64,000 nt of DNA from Artocarpus heterophyllus (GCA_025403435.1 CM046335.1:11344377-11408376), one strand, 5' to 3'; counted from the first letter of the stretch, positions 47,406 through 61,501 are shown. Made by a program: numbers and translations. Notes: generated by a model from the sequence alone, not told the origin.

Positions 47406-49627
47406 AGACAAAAGTTTTTCAAAAAACTTAATTCTAAGTCAAATCCAACTTTTCATAATAATGCGGAAGATCAAATTCTTTAAAAATGATAAAATAAAAT
47501 ATAAAAACATAGTTCTTGTTTTCTTAAAACTTAACATAAAAATATGTTCAAAATATAAAACTTGATTTAAAACATAAAAAAAAAAAAAAAAAACTTTCTT
47601 CTTGGTGTTTTTCCGGTTACAATTCATCGTACTTCATGCTCATACGCCTTCCCATATCCTCCGCCTAGTCCATGATTTTCTTACCCTTATCTGCAACATG
47701 TCATAAAACTTGATTAAGCTAATGCTTAGTAAGTACATATAATTCTCACATTTTAAAAACATTTCATATACATCATCATCATCATCATCATCATATCATA
47801 AAAGTGCCTTAAGCACAATTTCATAAAAACATATCTTTCATTACATTGACCATGTTAAAACTTATTCCATTTTATCTTAAGGGCCCAAGTGTTGCACCAT
47901 AAACATCATTGTAGGCGCGCCGTCATAAGAGGAGAAGGGTAGCTAATCCTAAACCAAACATGACATCATAACATATCATTTCATAACATTGATGTGCAAC
48001 ACTTATTAGGTGATACATATATATACATAATTTTCATGCTTTGAAACATGTCATCATCATACATGCATAACTTTAAATCATGAAAATCTTTCATAAGAAA
48101 TCCTTTAAGGAAAATAACTATAAAATCATCATGGATATCATTGTGAACATATCATCAAACCTTATAAAACGTGTCATGTTGTAGGTGAGAATATACTTAC
48201 CGTAAAAGCTAGCTTACTTAACCTTAATATGCTTTGGTGACGACGCCGTGGTCTCGATATGCTCATTCCTTTGTGTTCACGCCACTTATCCATTTAAAAA
48301 TACAATAAAATTAATACTTATCATAAAACATCCATTCATATAACATTCATTCATATCACATCACATATACATTCATCTCATATTACAAACATAATTCATA
48401 ACCATAATTGTCAAAACATAAAATTATCATCACATAAACATGTTATCATGATTTTTCTTAAATCATAAAAATTACCTTAAGCATGTAAAAACAAACCATA
48501 CATTTTAAACATGAAATCAGCCAACATTTGTAAGGCAGTGAGTAACCTTGTACATACATTTTTCTAACAATTTAAAATACATATATTTTAATTTCAAAAT
48601 TCATACAAACATCTTATTATCATGCATTTCAATATCATAAAATTAATTCAAACGTATAAAACATTCATATAATGAAAATGAAAAAAATAACATTGTTAAA
48701 ACAGTTTTCTTGACTTAATCTCATAGAAATTTCATAATATAAAATACACTCATCAAAACATTACCAAATTTTTCAGTCTACATCATAATATATACATGAA
48801 CATTCTTACCAAATTTCGTGAAAATCATCATTCATTTACCCCTGGAATAAAAATTACATTTTCTTGCATCAAAGTTAAATAGTAATATTTTACTGTGAGG
48901 GGTAGAGGATTGAAAATTCATAATTTATCATAGAAACATCGAAATGACTTAAAACTTGGAGGAACATCACATAATACATACATGCATAACATATTAAAAA
49001 TTCAAAACAAAATACAATACCTAGAGAAAGATATTACAGACGAATTTAGGAGGAGAAATGCTTTCAAAAACACCAAAAGAAATGAATTCTTACCTTAAAA
49101 ATTTTCTTCTCAAAACCCTTGAATTCAACCAATGAAATATAACCTTTCCTTTCTATATTTTTAGAAAATTTTGGAGAGAAAAAAGGATGGAATTCGTGGA
49201 GAAGAGAAGAAGAAGAGATGAAGGAGAAAACGTCTCAGAAATGAATGAGAGGAGACGTGAGAGGATGAGAGAAAAATGGGGAAAAAGAACGTTAAAAAAT
49301 TTTAATGTTAAGTTAATGACCTAACGTACAAAGAAGGAGAGTCAAAACACTTCATTAAGTCAGGAATATTCTGACTCAAATGGTGCTAATTGGCGTGAAG
49401 GAAGGAGAGCAAAGAAGGAAAGTCAAAACTATTAGTCTCACTTACCATATTTTTGCCCTCTAAAAATAGGAAACCATTCAAATAATACCAATTAGTGCGA
49501 AGTCAAACCTTTTTATTTCCTTAACTGATAAAATTATTCCATTATTTTGTCAATTAATCACCCAATTAACGTAATTATCTCAGTCAAAAATTTGGAGAGA
49601 TTTCTGCTAACTGCTCGTCAGCTGTAT

Positions 49628-49731
49628 TTGGCCTGTCGATTTTCCTCTTCGGCCTGCCGGTTCCACCAAGTTCGGCCTGCCGATGGATCCCATTGGCCTG
49701 CCGATCTTTGCAGTCTTTTTCGGCCTGCCGA
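49628..49731 (-). repeat. TCGGCCTGCCGA dyad cluster, unit 3 (five motifs)
   Basis: Two motifs more than unit 2 (30461-30520), consistent with loss by recombination between motifs in unit 2 or gain here. Confidence 0.9.
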
Positions 49732-51904
49732 GCTATCCTTAAATACCATGCTTATAGCATTCAAATCATCATTGTATCATAGTTAAACATACATTATAAT
49801 TCACATGAACACTTGAGCACAACGATTCCATGCGGTCGTCACCTGTGATAAAACTTGACATAAAAAGTTAGTAACATTAAAATCATATCATATAACATAA
49901 ATTATTATTAAAATTTCCTTAACGGCGTTACTAACTTAACGTGATCCGTTACATAAAATAAGTGGGTGTTACACATACATGTTAAAGTGATCACCAAGAC
50001 TTGTTTTTCATTTTCAGGTCATTGGGCAATTTAACCTTGGATTCATTATTGGGAGGCTAGACAAAGATCTATGTATTGTGGATTAGGTAATTGACATCCA
50101 TGCTTATGAGTTCTTTTAAAATCAATGTTCTGCCATTTTTGCCTTTTTAGCAATGCCCATATCTAGATGGTTTTCTTTTCAAATTTCGTTATTGTGGTAA
50201 TGAAATTTTATCACATTTCAGCATGCTGCCAATGAAAAATACAATTTTGAGCGTTTATAACAATCAACCATCTTAAACCTGCAGCCTTTGCTTTGATAAG
50301 CATGAATTCTTAGCTAGCTACATTAAAAATCCTTGAATTGCTCATTACATAGGTTACTGATTGGGGGTCCTGAATTTTCTAAAAAGAATAAACTTGAAAA
50401 AAATGAGAATAACTTTTGTGTGCACTAAAATCGTGTTCTTGACAAAATAAATTTTTGAAAGTCTATTTTATTTTTTGTCTTCTGATGATAAAAAGATCTC
50501 GCAGATGTTCTGAACTTTGCAATTTTAACTGTAGGCCATTAAGGTTTGGAGTTATCTCCTGGAGAAGAAGTAGTAGTCTCCATGCACTTGGATATATTGA
50601 GGTGCCAATTCTCTCACACTCTAATCTGTATGTGATTATGATTATCTTTCTAATCTCTAAAGACCTTTGGAGCTGTTACTATTTTGTTGACTTCTCGTAA
50701 CTTAGATGTCGAGTCTAATTACCCAAATCATATTGTGTTTCTATTTGAACTTCGTCATCTTGACATGCTTTTGAGGTGTTATTATTTGTTTTTGATGGCT
50801 ATAAAGGATTATGCATAACTTCTCTCCTGGTTGACTTAACATTGTTATAATTATATATATATTTAGTGAATCTGGAGTTTGCATACAGTATCGAATGCAT
50901 AGATTGGCAGAAGGATTTTTTCTTCATTGCTTGTTCTTTTTTGTTCTTCTTCTTTTTAATTTTTGATTATTCACTTATTGATATTGTTACAAAAAATAGT
51001 ACGATAGAAACAAAGAACAAGAACGCACACAAATCAAACAATCCCAATTATAGTCCTTGCAGATTGGATCATCCATATAATAAACAAAAAGAAACTCTAT
51101 ATATTTAATATCTTTAGATCTCAATTCCAGTGATGGTTCGTTAGATATCTTACAACTAGAATCCTCTTTTTCCGAGCCAATACCTTCACCATCGCAAGTC
51201 ATAGTTAGATTCAGAGATAGTATACTCTTTAGTTACTGAGAGAACCTAAGTACTCTCTTTTAGATCCAAGAAACAACTCTCGATATCTTTTTTCCTTTTG
51301 GTAGTGAAACAATCAATCTATTGATATTGGAAGACCCAAAAATTCTTTTAACAACTCATACCATCAACTTGTCAGGAACATTATTACTTTGCCTGACATT
51401 AAAGATTTTGCATTATGGTTCTATTCAACGGAAGTGAAGGACTTGATTTCTACTCTAGCTGATTATCATGGGGAATGCTCAATGATCGGTAGTTATAGAA
51501 CGGACACTGCTGATTCTATTTGCCGGCCAAGAGTCCGCGCTATACTGGCGTCACGTGCATTCAGATCATCTGTCGTGATTGGGGATGCTCTTGGAACAAC
51601 TGAGATGCAGAAGGTTGTAACACAATTACATGATTGAATTTTCCATGAATATTCAGTTCTTCCTTCTCTTTGAGAAAAGAGAGAAAAAACTTCTCACCCT
51701 TCTGTTTGTCTACATGATATATAAATGCTCAGGATTCCAAATTCTTTTGCATATTCTTATTCAATCAGTTGTGTGCAGATACTCGAGCATTTGGCAGGGC
51801 TGAAATGTCCTTGGAATTGTCTACATGGAAGGCCAACAATGCGCCATTTGGTAGACTTGACAACCATGTACAAGAGATCAGGAGAGAATGGTGCTAATTC
51901 TTGA

Positions 51905-53592
51905 TGGATCCTATCATGAACTTATATTATCTGGATCTAACCTATTTGGTTTAAGTAACCTTATACAATGTTCAGCCAAACAAACAAAAAACAAAAAGCA
52001 AAAAGAAAAAAAAAAAAAAGAAACCTTTGTACGTAAAATGGCTTTACCTTGATCACAACCACCACAGGCTCTCTTGATTCAATGTAATTTCGCGGGTGCT
52101 GGAACTATTAATAGTTCCCTCTTTTTTTTTTTCCTTTTTGGTTTGAAAGGGGAAAATTCATTTAAATTAAACTAGAGTCACAAATGCAAAATAGATGATA
52201 AAAGACCCCATATTACATGAGATGAAACCCTCTAATAAAATTAAATTCATTAGTAAATTCTGGAGACACTTAATAAGAGAAATTATGCTAGAAACTCGAT
52301 AATGGGAAAGTACCTTGATACACTAAAATCGAGCACATGTAAAGCTTTTTGACAAAGCCCCTATGATTGATGTATTCTTCTAATTGATTGAAGCGTAAAA
52401 CCTAGTAGCATTAAGTCCCCCACCTACAATGCCTAGAGGCAACTCTGACAAACATAAACACCCACCCAAACCCATATCTGGTGGATATAGAACACGTCTT
52501 GAAGGAGGAGGGATAACTTATGTTATTACAAACCAACAAGAAAAAAATAAAATTATCAATGTAATCTATCTTAAATATTTTAATTAGATTATAATTAAAT
52601 ATTATTATTTCTTATGTGATATTATATTTTAGATTTTATATATTATGACAACAAAAATATAATTATTGATATAAAACATTATCATAATATTATTATATTC
52701 TATTTGATAACTATATAATATATTATATAACAACATATATTATATTAATATATAAAATATTAGAATTATAACATAAGGATAATTTTGTCAACATGAAAGT
52801 CTTCATATTTCATTCTACAGTGTTCTTAAAATTACAACCAAACAAGTGAATCAACCTTCTTTTCCCTTCTATTTCAATACCATTCCTATTCCCATTACCA
52901 TTATCATTCAATTGCAACCAAACGCAGTCTAAGCGGTAAAAATTAACAAATCTGATAGCATATTTGTAAGTTATGAAGCATGCGCCGTTTTGAAATTAAA
53001 CCTGCTACTTATATGCCGTTTTTCCACTTAAAGTACAACAAAATCACAAACGGGACAGATATCTTATTGGTCATGATGTTCATCCTTTTCTGTGAGAAGA
53101 ACCATTTTGCTTTTTCTTTTGAATTTCTACTAGAAAACTATGACAAACCATGGAGCTTAACCCTAAATGTAAATCCTATACATGTTCAGTTATCAATACC
53201 TCCTTTCCTAAAGGCTCTTGTAAAAAACCAAAAAAAAAATTCCGAAATATTTTCAAGTGAAAATATTAGAAAATTGTTATCAAGTGAGAGACACTTTCAT
53301 TTTAATCTCACAAATTGGAAGTAAAATGAAGAAGATTTATAAGAAAAAGAAAATACTATCCTCTCGGAAATAAGCTGAGGGAACAACATGCTGAAAATAA
53401 CTCTCACACGAATTCTAAACACCAATCTCAATTTGGCTCCAGATTTATAAGAGAAGCTGCATCATTATTTTCACTTTTTTAAACAACAAAAATTTAAAAT
53501 TTAAAAAGCTAAAGACCATAAGACCAACTAATGTAGCCTAATATTACAAACAACTACTCTATGTTTTCTTAACCCATACTAATTTGCGGTCT
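51905..53592. other. Stretch between PMS1 and gene C, unit 3
   Basis: Counterpart of 32684-34379, with a TATA-rich tract at about 52560-52770 and the unassigned frame at 52980-53324. Confidence 0.65.
52980..53324 (+). CDS. Unassigned 114-codon open frame, unit 3
   Basis: Reads identically to 33766-34110, starting MRRFEIKPATY and ending FNLTNWK. The same caution applies: no domain, promoter or homologue can be named. Confidence 0.2.
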   Translation: MRRFEIKPATYMPFFHLKYNKITNGTDILLVMMFILFCEKNHFAFSFEFLLENYDKPWSLTLNVNPIHVQLSIPPFLKALVKNQKKNSEIFSSENIRKLLSSERHFHFNLTNWK

Positions 53593-53787
53593 TCACCGCG
53601 GATTTTCGGATTTCCCCTTGTCCAGTTCAAAGATGTCTTGAGTAGAATTCTCGTGATTTTGTGAAACTTGCTTTGCTTTGTTTTTGCTTGTTTTTAGCAG
53701 CTTTGTTGCCAGGCATTCTTGAGCTTTAGGCTGATTATGAGAAGATGAAGAAGAATTATCATCTTTGTAATAATTAACAGAAGACAT
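53593..53787 (-). CDS. Small gene C, unit 3
   Basis: 64 codons, ATG at 53785-53787. Differs from unit 2 by Gly to Ala in KNKAKQ and Gly to Glu in DIFELDKG. The full-length tail is present, so units 2 and 3 represent the ancestral form and unit 1 the rearranged one. Function unknown. Confidence 0.55.
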   Translation of the reverse strand: MSSVNYYKDDNSSSSSHNQPKAQECLATKLLKTSKNKAKQVSQNHENSTQDIFELDKGKSENPR

Positions 53788-53870
53788 TTTGATTTTCAAG
53801 TACAAAACACAAATAGATGTAATCAGCAATCTCTCAATTGTTTGTGCAGCTTTAAGCTATACAAGAGTTG

Positions 53871-53878
53871 TATTTATA
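53871..53878 (-). promoter_or_regulatory. TATA box of gene C, unit 3
   Basis: TATAAATA on the minus strand, 84 bases upstream of the ATG. Confidence 0.65.
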
Positions 53879-55857
53879 GACAGAAGTTTGAATATGGTTA
53901 AAACAATAAAATTTTGATTTGTTTATTAGGTTGTAGAGAGAGTTTTTCAGTTGTTTCTCAAAGAAATTTTAATTCAATTGTAAAGCAAATCCCTCCCCAT
54001 TTTCATTACTATTGCCAAGAAAATTTCACTAATTACAGGTCGAGAAGGAAAATTAACCTTATACTTTTTAATTTGTCTAGTAATCTGACAAAATATTAAG
54101 TTTGAAAACATGCGTGTTGAATTTTATTTGAGATTTTTTAATAATTTTGCCTTGATGCTATTTCACCGTAGAGGGATGGTGTCGATTGATCAACTGAGTC
54201 ATTTGTCATAGTAAAAGTTACAGAAAATAATAATGTATATCTTTTTATACATGTGCTGTGTCAATGTGTCTAATAGTAAGCGTTGATTGTTAAAAAATAA
54301 ATAATACGATGAATAAATAAATAGAATTAAACAGAAGGTATTCAACCCTTCGAAAAAAATACAGAAGGTGTTCAACAGTTGGAAAGTTTCGAACAAATGA
54401 AATGAAGCTTCAAATAAAAACGCTTGATTATCTCAATGAGTTCTTACTCTCATGCAAAGTTCAAAGTCTTATGTACCGATCAAACTTTGAATTATTGTTT
54501 CAATTTATGTACACATTCCTAACATTTTCTTAAGCACCTACGATATTCAAAATTATTCAAAATTTAATATTTATATTTCATTTACGTTTTTCTTCGTTCC
54601 TCTATTTGTAAACAAAATTTAGGTCACTTCGAGTAATTTCAAAATTTACGCACATATATGATTTGTTAACTTTGGAATTTTATTTAATTGTGTACTTCAT
54701 CAAATAACGAGATAATTATAGCAAATGACGACTTCAACAAACTTGGTACTCTGACAAATTTGAAGATCTTAGTTTTTGGAACTGCTTCTTCATAAAAACA
54801 AAACAACAAACAAAAATCAATGCGAATGGTACTTAATTTCTTTTAAATCTTCCATTAATATTTCTCTTTATTTGTTCGACATTGACAAGAAATTACGAGA
54901 AAGTTAAACAGAGAAACAACGCATGATGTATGCATGCACTTGATAGTTAATAATTTCGTCAACACGATACAAATCCAATTACACGGTTACCTATACATAA
55001 CGATATATTACCCCACCTATATTTCTTATTTTTTATCTTCTTTTTTTTTTTTAAAGATTGGCTTCCCATTTGTATATAGCCAAATTTACCCTGAACTTTC
55101 GGTATTTTCTTTCTCGGCGGTCTTCTTTTGAATATTGTAAGCTTACAGGTTTAGCTAATTCGACCACCTGTATAAAAATTATCCTTTTACGGTTCAATAT
55201 TACGCACTGCTTTTTTCTTCTTTTCCACAAGTCAGTCGTTTATGCATTTGAAATTCTCTGTTCAACGTTTGCGGAACGTGTTGGTTTCAAGTCTTCAAAA
55301 TATGAAATTCCAGACTTTTTCTTCGTATTGATCGGACGAGAGATCTCTTTCTTCTCTAATCGTTTGACCTCTGATCGTGTATGTATATATATATAATATG
55401 CCATAAAAATCGGAAACTTATGTTAATCAGTTAACGCGTTTTAGCTCATTTTTTGGATAATTTCAGAACAAGTAAGATAAAAGCAAAGCTTATCTAGCAT
55501 TGGATGCTACATGCATAAAATCATGCATGTAATTTAGATCAAATAAAACCATTCTCCCTAAATACATACATACATACATATTCTAATTGACTTGTTTTTC
55601 AAAAAAATTAAATAAATAAATTCTTATTCACGTCATTTTGAAAATGTAAAATCAAATCAAAGTAAATACACTTGCATTTATATTCCTTTTCCTTGCCGTA
55701 AATCCGATTATAATGAAGTATAACATCCTATTTTCCTATTCAAACACAATAGGAAACCATTTTGAAATTTCCTAAACGGTTTTGGAATTTACATGAAAAT
55801 TATAGGTTTCTTGTTCTCATAACTATTTACGAGCCAGGGAAGAAGGCTTCTACGGAT
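53879..55857. other. Divergent intergenic region C-A, unit 3
   Basis: Shorter than in units 1 and 2: about 140 bp missing near 54178, a 16-bp loss near 55498 and a collapsed AAT run. The open frame at 55058-55396 exists only here because one base (TTCGAC rather than TTAGAC) removes a stop, so it is not credible as a gene. Confidence 0.7.
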
Positions 55858-55865
55858 TATAAATA
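55858..55865 (+). promoter_or_regulatory. TATA box of gene A, unit 3
   Basis: TATAAATA, same spacing as in units 1 and 2. Confidence 0.65.
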
Positions 55866-55952
55866 GGCTTGATTATACATGAAAGTGTTATTGTCATTTC
55901 AAAAAAACAGAAACAAAAACAAAGGTTCTTGTGGTTCCTCTAATTTCCAAAA

Positions 55953-56246
55953 ATGTCTTCAAACTATAATGGTTCGCGAAGATCAAGTGGTCATGGAAAC
56001 AACAAGAGCAACCAACAACCCTCGGCCGGGTCCATCCTTGCACCGGACGAGAAAGAGAAATCAACAAACAAAAAGGGAAACAACAAGAGCGACCAGCAAC
56101 CCTCGGCCGGGTCCATCCTTGCACCGGACAAGAAACAGAAATCAACAAACAAAAAGGGAAACAACAAGAGCGACCAGCAACCCTCGGCCGGGTCCATCCT
56201 TGCACCAGAGAAGAAACAGAAATCAACAAACAAAAAGGGAAATTAA
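55953..56246 (+). CDS. Small gene A, unit 3 (three repeats)
   Basis: 97 codons: the same 15-residue head, three 27-residue repeats, one residue and stop. Exactly one repeat fewer than units 1 and 2, so the frame is kept. The first repeat reads NNKSNQQPSAGSILAPDEK, a private Asp to Asn change. Function unknown. Confidence 0.55.
   Translation: MSSNYNGSRRSSGHGNNKSNQQPSAGSILAPDEKEKSTNKKGNNKSDQQPSAGSILAPDKKQKSTNKKGNNKSDQQPSAGSILAPEKKQKSTNKKGN
55998..56240 (+). repeat. 81-bp minisatellite, three copies, unit 3
   Basis: Three tandem 81-bp repeats. The missing one corresponds to a middle repeat of units 1 and 2. Confidence 0.95.
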
Positions 56247-58389
56247 GGGGTTATAAATGAACAATATATCAGTTTCTTTTTTGTGTATTCTTTTATACAT
56301 AGTTCGTCTTCGATTGCATCTGATTTAGCTTTTCTCTTTTATACATTATTTTGTTTGTATACATGTATATACACGCATACATATTATGCATATGTATGTG
56401 TGTATATAGATTTCCATATTTATGTGTCTGTGTAGATTTTCTATTATAATGATTGGAGTGGGGAAAGTAATTATTTGTTTGTCTATTTAGACATATATGT
56501 TAGTCGCCTAAATTTGATTATGAATAAATAAGAATAATATTTTTGTAATTTAACATTTGTATGATTTTTCATTTTTATTAAATAGATGCATGTGTTCTTA
56601 TTTATGTATCGTAAATTTACTAGTACGACATGTTATTTATGGTCTTTCATAATTTGAGAACATGATTAAGAGACTAGGAAAAAAAAACAAACAAAAAGAT
56701 TTAGAAATAATTTTGTATATCATTGCCGAGACGAAGAAGAAGAAGAAGATTTAAATAGGGTAGGATTAATTTAAAGGATACCAAACTTGTGACGACATCG
56801 GATAATTAAGCTGCAAACAAAGGATTTTTTTTTTTTTGTAAACTGCAGCAAGTACGTAGAGAAGATCATGACGTGTCATTTGTAAAGCAAACTACAAACT
56901 ACAAGTCGTTATAGCATTAAACGACAATTACATATTAAACGACGGATTTTTATACCGACATGTCCTTTTTCATGGTTATTTGGAAGTACTTTAGATAAAG
57001 CACGCCAAAGCTTTGACGTCTTTATGATATGAACCATAGAAAAACTTTGTCCTCGTAAAAAACAAAATAAAGCAAAATCCGATTGATTAATGCTATAGAG
57101 TAGAGGACAATGAATGTGTTTTTTTTTTTTTTTTTGGTATAAGACAATGTACTTACAAAAGAATGACAAGTATATATGCTATAAATAACGTCTTTTATTA
57201 ATACAAAAATTACAGGTGATATTTGATATTCTCACATAGATGAAAGAAAATATGTAAGATATAAATGATGTGTGGCTCATCTTGAAGAAAGCCATTTTTT
57301 TATTTATATATGCATTCTAAATTTATTTAACAAAATCCAAAACTTTCAAATCTGTCACGGAAGACCGTAGTTCTTTTCTTTTTCGTTATAAATGTGTTTT
57401 CTTTGTTATTTGTAATATCAGAACCAGAACGGGAAGGATAAACAAAAATAATAATTATAATTTTTAGCCATTTGTGTAACTCTTATTAAAAACAACTCTA
57501 AATCTAAGGTGCTCATGTTCAATTAGAACAACAAATTTAAACCCCAATTTAATATCTTTGTGCCTGTAATAATTTTAGTATATTTTTGTGTTACCGTTAG
57601 CGTAATAGGGTTTGATTTTTTTTTTTTAATACTGAGATCAAAAAAACATGATGCTGTAATCTTTTTTTAAAAAATTTATTTTGTTGTTGACTTAAACAAC
57701 AGATTGACACCAAAATCTTCATGGCTACACGTTTCATGGTCATCAAAGACAGTCAACAGTCGTTTTTGTAATTAGTTTTTTAACTTTATTTTATACATTG
57801 TGTTTTAAAGGTATCAAAAAACCATACCTTACATTTGGACAGTTGCATCTTTATATGTTAAATTTTAAGATCCTAAATCATTCCTTCCACCAGTTAATCA
57901 TCTATTTTTATCATAAAAGACATAAATGTCCTTTAAACAAAAGAAAAAAAAAAGAAGAAATAAAATAAAATTTCATATAATAATAATAAACATATAAGTT
58001 AAAAAAATTCCCAAACAAAAAAAGCAGGATGGATTTGCTACCAAAATTTAAGTTGACATATGAGGACAAATACTATCTTTTGCAAAAGAGAAAGTAGAAA
58101 AACATAACAACCTGTCATATCTAGCTTGTTCTACTATTTTCATCTAGCTAGGGCTATTTAAAAAAATCGAAAAAACCAAAATCGAACAAAACTGATTGTC
58201 AAACCAACTAAGAAAAGCCAAAAAATTTATTTATTTAGACACAAAAACCAACCAAGTTAATTTGAAAACCGACTGCTCATCAATTTTTGGTGGTTGGTTT
58301 TTAGAAACAATTTTTTAGTTGGTTGGTTAACTGACCAACCCTTCAAACATCAATAAACTTTCCTTATTTTACCATGACATTAAAGTCCA
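56247..58389. other. Non-coding sequence downstream of gene A, unit 3
   Basis: Counterpart of 17037-19177 with slightly more substitutions than the unit 1/unit 2 pair shows. No gene seen. Confidence 0.7.
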
Positions 58390-60629
58390 AGAGAAGACAA
58401 AGAGTGCTCACTTGGCTAATACTTCTAAGGACAAAGGGAAGGAAAGGAAGAAGGATAAGGAAGCTGCGGTTATGGCACCTCAAAAGAAACAACAAAAGAG
58501 ACCAGTTGATCCAGAAGGTACGGGTTGTTTCTTTTGTGGAGCTGCAGGACATAAGAAGAAGCATTGCACCAATTATCACGCTTGGCGTGCCAGAAAAGAT
58601 TTCAACTAAAGCAACTACTAAGACCCCTTACGAACTTTGGGCGGTAAGAAGCCTAGTCTAATGCATCTGCATGTTTGGGGATGTTCAGTTGAGGCAAGGC
58701 CTTATAGGCGTAATGAAAAGAAACTGGACTTAAGGACGGTTAGTTGTTATTTTATTGGATACTCTGAAAGATAGGGACTTTGTCTTTGAAGAGGAATATG
58801 TTGATATTTCCACAGCTGTTATTGACATTGATCAGGTTCCTATTCCTGACATTGTTCAAGAAGTAGACTTAAATCAAGACAACGTCGAAGAACCTCCTAT
58901 TCCAAAAATTGTTCTAGAAGAATAAACTCAACCACCTCAAGAACCTATGTTATTAAGGAGATCCACTAGAGAAAAGAGAAGTACAGTGCCAAATGATTAC
59001 ATTGTATTTTTCCAAGAACATGAGTTTGACATTGGTATAGTGGAAGATGATCCAATCAACTTCCATCAAGCCATAAAAAGTTCTAGATCTCAAGAATGAA
59101 TTGATACCATGAATGAAGAGATACAGTCTATGAAGGACAATGACGTTTGGGATCTTGTCCCATTGCCTGAAGGTGCGAAACTCATTGCTTGCAAATGGAT
59201 ATTTAAGACCAAGAAGGATTCGAAAGGCCATGTGGAGAGATATAAGGCTCGTCTTGTCGCTAAAGGCTTTACATAGAAAGAACGCATTGATCATAAAGAG
59301 ACTTTTCTCCGATTTCTTTGAAAGACTCTTTTAGGATTATAATAGTATTAGTGGCACATTTTGATCTTGAGCTTCATCAGATGGATGTTAAGACTGCGTT
59401 TCTCAATGGTGACATTGATGAAACAATCTATATGGTGCAACTGGAAAACTTTGTATTGGGAGACGCAAAGAAGATGGTTTGCAAATTAAAAATCCATCTA
59501 TGGGCTTAAGCAAGCTTCTCGTCAGTGGTATTACAAATTTCATCTAGTTATCATCTCGTTCGATTTTGAGATGAATTTGGTCGATGATTGTATATACCAC
59601 AAGTTTAGTGGGAGTAAGTATATTTTCCTAGTCTTATATGTCGATGACATTTTGCTTGCCAGCACCGATATAGGCTTATTGCACGAAACCAAGAGATTTC
59701 TATCAAAGAAGTTTGAGATGAAGGATCTTGTTGACGCCTCTTTTGTGTTGGGTATACAGATACATTAGGATCGCTCTCGGGGTATTCTAGGATTATCACA
59801 AAAAGGCTATATTGAAAAGGTTCTCAAGAGATATGGCATGCAAGATTGTAAACCAGGTGATACTCCTGTGGCTAAGGGAGACAAGTTTAGTCTCAATCAG
59901 TGCCCTAAGAATGATTTTGAGGTTAAGAAAATGTAGAAGATTCCTTATGCGTCAGCAGTAGGGAGTCTGATGTATACTCAGATTTGTACGCAACCAAATA
60001 TTGCGTATGATACAAGGATGTTGGGCGGGTACTTAAGCAATCTTGGAAAGGATCATTGGACAGTAGCCAAACGAGTCTTGAGGTACTTATAGAGAACAAA
60101 AGACTACACGCTCACGTATCAGAGATCGAAACAGCTTGAGATCATTGGATATACTGACTCCGATTATGCTGGATGCCAAGATAGTTTGAAATCTACGTCG
60201 GGTTATGTCTACCTTCTAGCTGGAGGTGTTGTCTCCTGGAAGAGTGCTAAACAGTCTCTTATAGCATCTTCTACCATGGCGGCAGAGTTCATAGCATGTT
60301 ATGTGGTGTCCAATCATAGAATATAGCTGCAAAATTTTGTTATGGGGTTGCGCATAGTGGACAGTATTCAAAGACTACTCAAGTTATTTTGTGACAATAA
60401 GTCAGTAGTTTTATATTCTAACAACAACATGAGCTTGACAAAGTCAAAGCATATAGAGATCGAGTTCCTGGTTGTGAAAAAAAGAGATCAGAGTGGACAG
60501 TTGTCTATAAAGCACATCAGTACAAACTCCATGATTGCAGATCCGCTTACTAAGGGATTGCCATCCAAAATGTTTCATGAACACACTGCTCGTATCGGTG
60601 TCATATCATTTCAGGATATTCAGTTTTAG
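58390..60629 (+). pseudogene. Copia family 2 relic, unit 3 (full relic length)
   Basis: Same extent as unit 1: gag CCHC knuckle (CFFCGAAGHKKKHC near 58525), integrase tail, RT with YVDD (59641 region) and RNase H. Several stops are shared with unit 1 (e.g. TAG near 59275, TAG near 59935, TAG near 60091). Private ones include TAA near 58922 and TAG near 59767. The TGA of unit 1 near 19937 is TGG here (59147). The last RNase H part is open from 60342 to 60629. It has no 5' end and no activity is expected. Confidence 0.9.
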
Positions 60630-61051
60630 TGAGAGTTTGTAATTTTAAATGGTCTTATGATATAGATATTTTCAGTTATTTTAGTTTATGGATATTTTAA
60701 AGTTATTTTCTGCAGAAATAAAGTTTTCAGTTTATTCACACTCTAATTTTGGCATGGTTTGATCTCATTAAGGTTTTTAGGTAGACTAGTTGGAAATAGG
60801 CATGTTAAGATCACATTGCATGAAATTTCCATGCTACACATCCATGCTTCATCATGTCGTTAGTTGTATTGGTATATGTGATCATTGATGGGTCTAGTTA
60901 CGACATATGTAACGAAAGTCGCTTTGGTCCTGTATTGATATGGTTAATGGACAAGATTGTTGAGATGCATAAGGTTTTGATAGCAAAATTCATGAGCTCA
61001 TAAGGTATAATTCACATTTATAAAGTTTCATATATAGCCTAAATGGGAGAT
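60630..61051 (+). other. Copia relic 3' untranslated region, unit 3
   Basis: Ends in the AAATGGGAGAT polypurine tract, as in the other units. Confidence 0.75.
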
Positions 61052-61493
61052 TGTTGGATCAAAATCCAATATATGGGCTAATATATTAAATAAATATGAA
61101 TTAAAGGCTATCAATAAGGTTGCCCAATTAAAAGTGATTAATTTAGGTTTTGGGCTTTTAATGCATTATGAAGTGTGGGCCTCCTATGTGTAGAGACTAA
61201 AAATATAATTGCTAATTTTATGATAGGCTAAATTGATAATTAAAGATAATTGTTAGGGTTTAGCAATTATATAAAGGGGTTGTGGTCCCTAAGTCAGTAC
61301 GTTCATTATTTTTCTGTTTCCCATCTACAGAGAAATTACAGAGGCATTCTGAGAAGGAGGGTTTACGTACCAAAGTTGGAAGATCCTTAACCTACAGACT
61401 CAAGAATCACATTCAATCCATGGATTCAGGTTAGCTTCCTTGACATGAATGATCCTAGGTGATGATGGTTTTCGTCACAATTTTGTTTTAACA
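61052..61493 (+). repeat. Copia family 2 3' LTR, unit 3
   Basis: 442 bp, TGTTGGATC to GTTTTAACA. Confidence 0.85.
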
Positions 61494-61501
61494 CTACGCA
61501 T

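Larger units (their letters stand above)
46897..49973 (-). mobile_element. 3.08-kb solo-LTR-like insertion in PMS1, unit 3
   Basis: Same element and same site as 27733-30762, duplicated together with the unit. The right flank keeps CATAC (49974-49978) but the left flank reads CATAT, a point change in the target-site duplication. It is longer than the unit 2 copy mainly because of two additional dyad motifs near 49630-49675. Confidence 0.75.
45870..51904 (+). pseudogene. PMS1: 5'-truncated PMS1 pseudogene, unit 3
   Basis: Same exons as unit 2: 45870 to about 46560, 50018-50086, from 50222, about 50535-50600, to 51613, and 51779-51904 (ending GENGANS-stop). It shares with unit 2 the TAG inside the DQHA motif, the TAA after NFERL, the frameshift in the RPLRF/ELSPG exon and the Cys to Phe change in ASRAFRSS. 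Private changes: TAG after EEHTDL in exon 1 (near 46020), and one extra A near 46380 that alters the end of the frame (ALFKHC rather than ALFNIA). The 3-kb insertion sits at the identical place. Confidence 0.9.
55850..58389 (+). repeat. Block A, unit 3
   Basis: Counterpart of 16559-19177, shorter by one 81-bp repeat. Confidence 0.9.

Noticed and set aside
55058..55396. 112-codon frame upstream of gene A in unit 3
   Set aside because: The same sequence in units 1 and 2 has a stop. Open by one substitution only.
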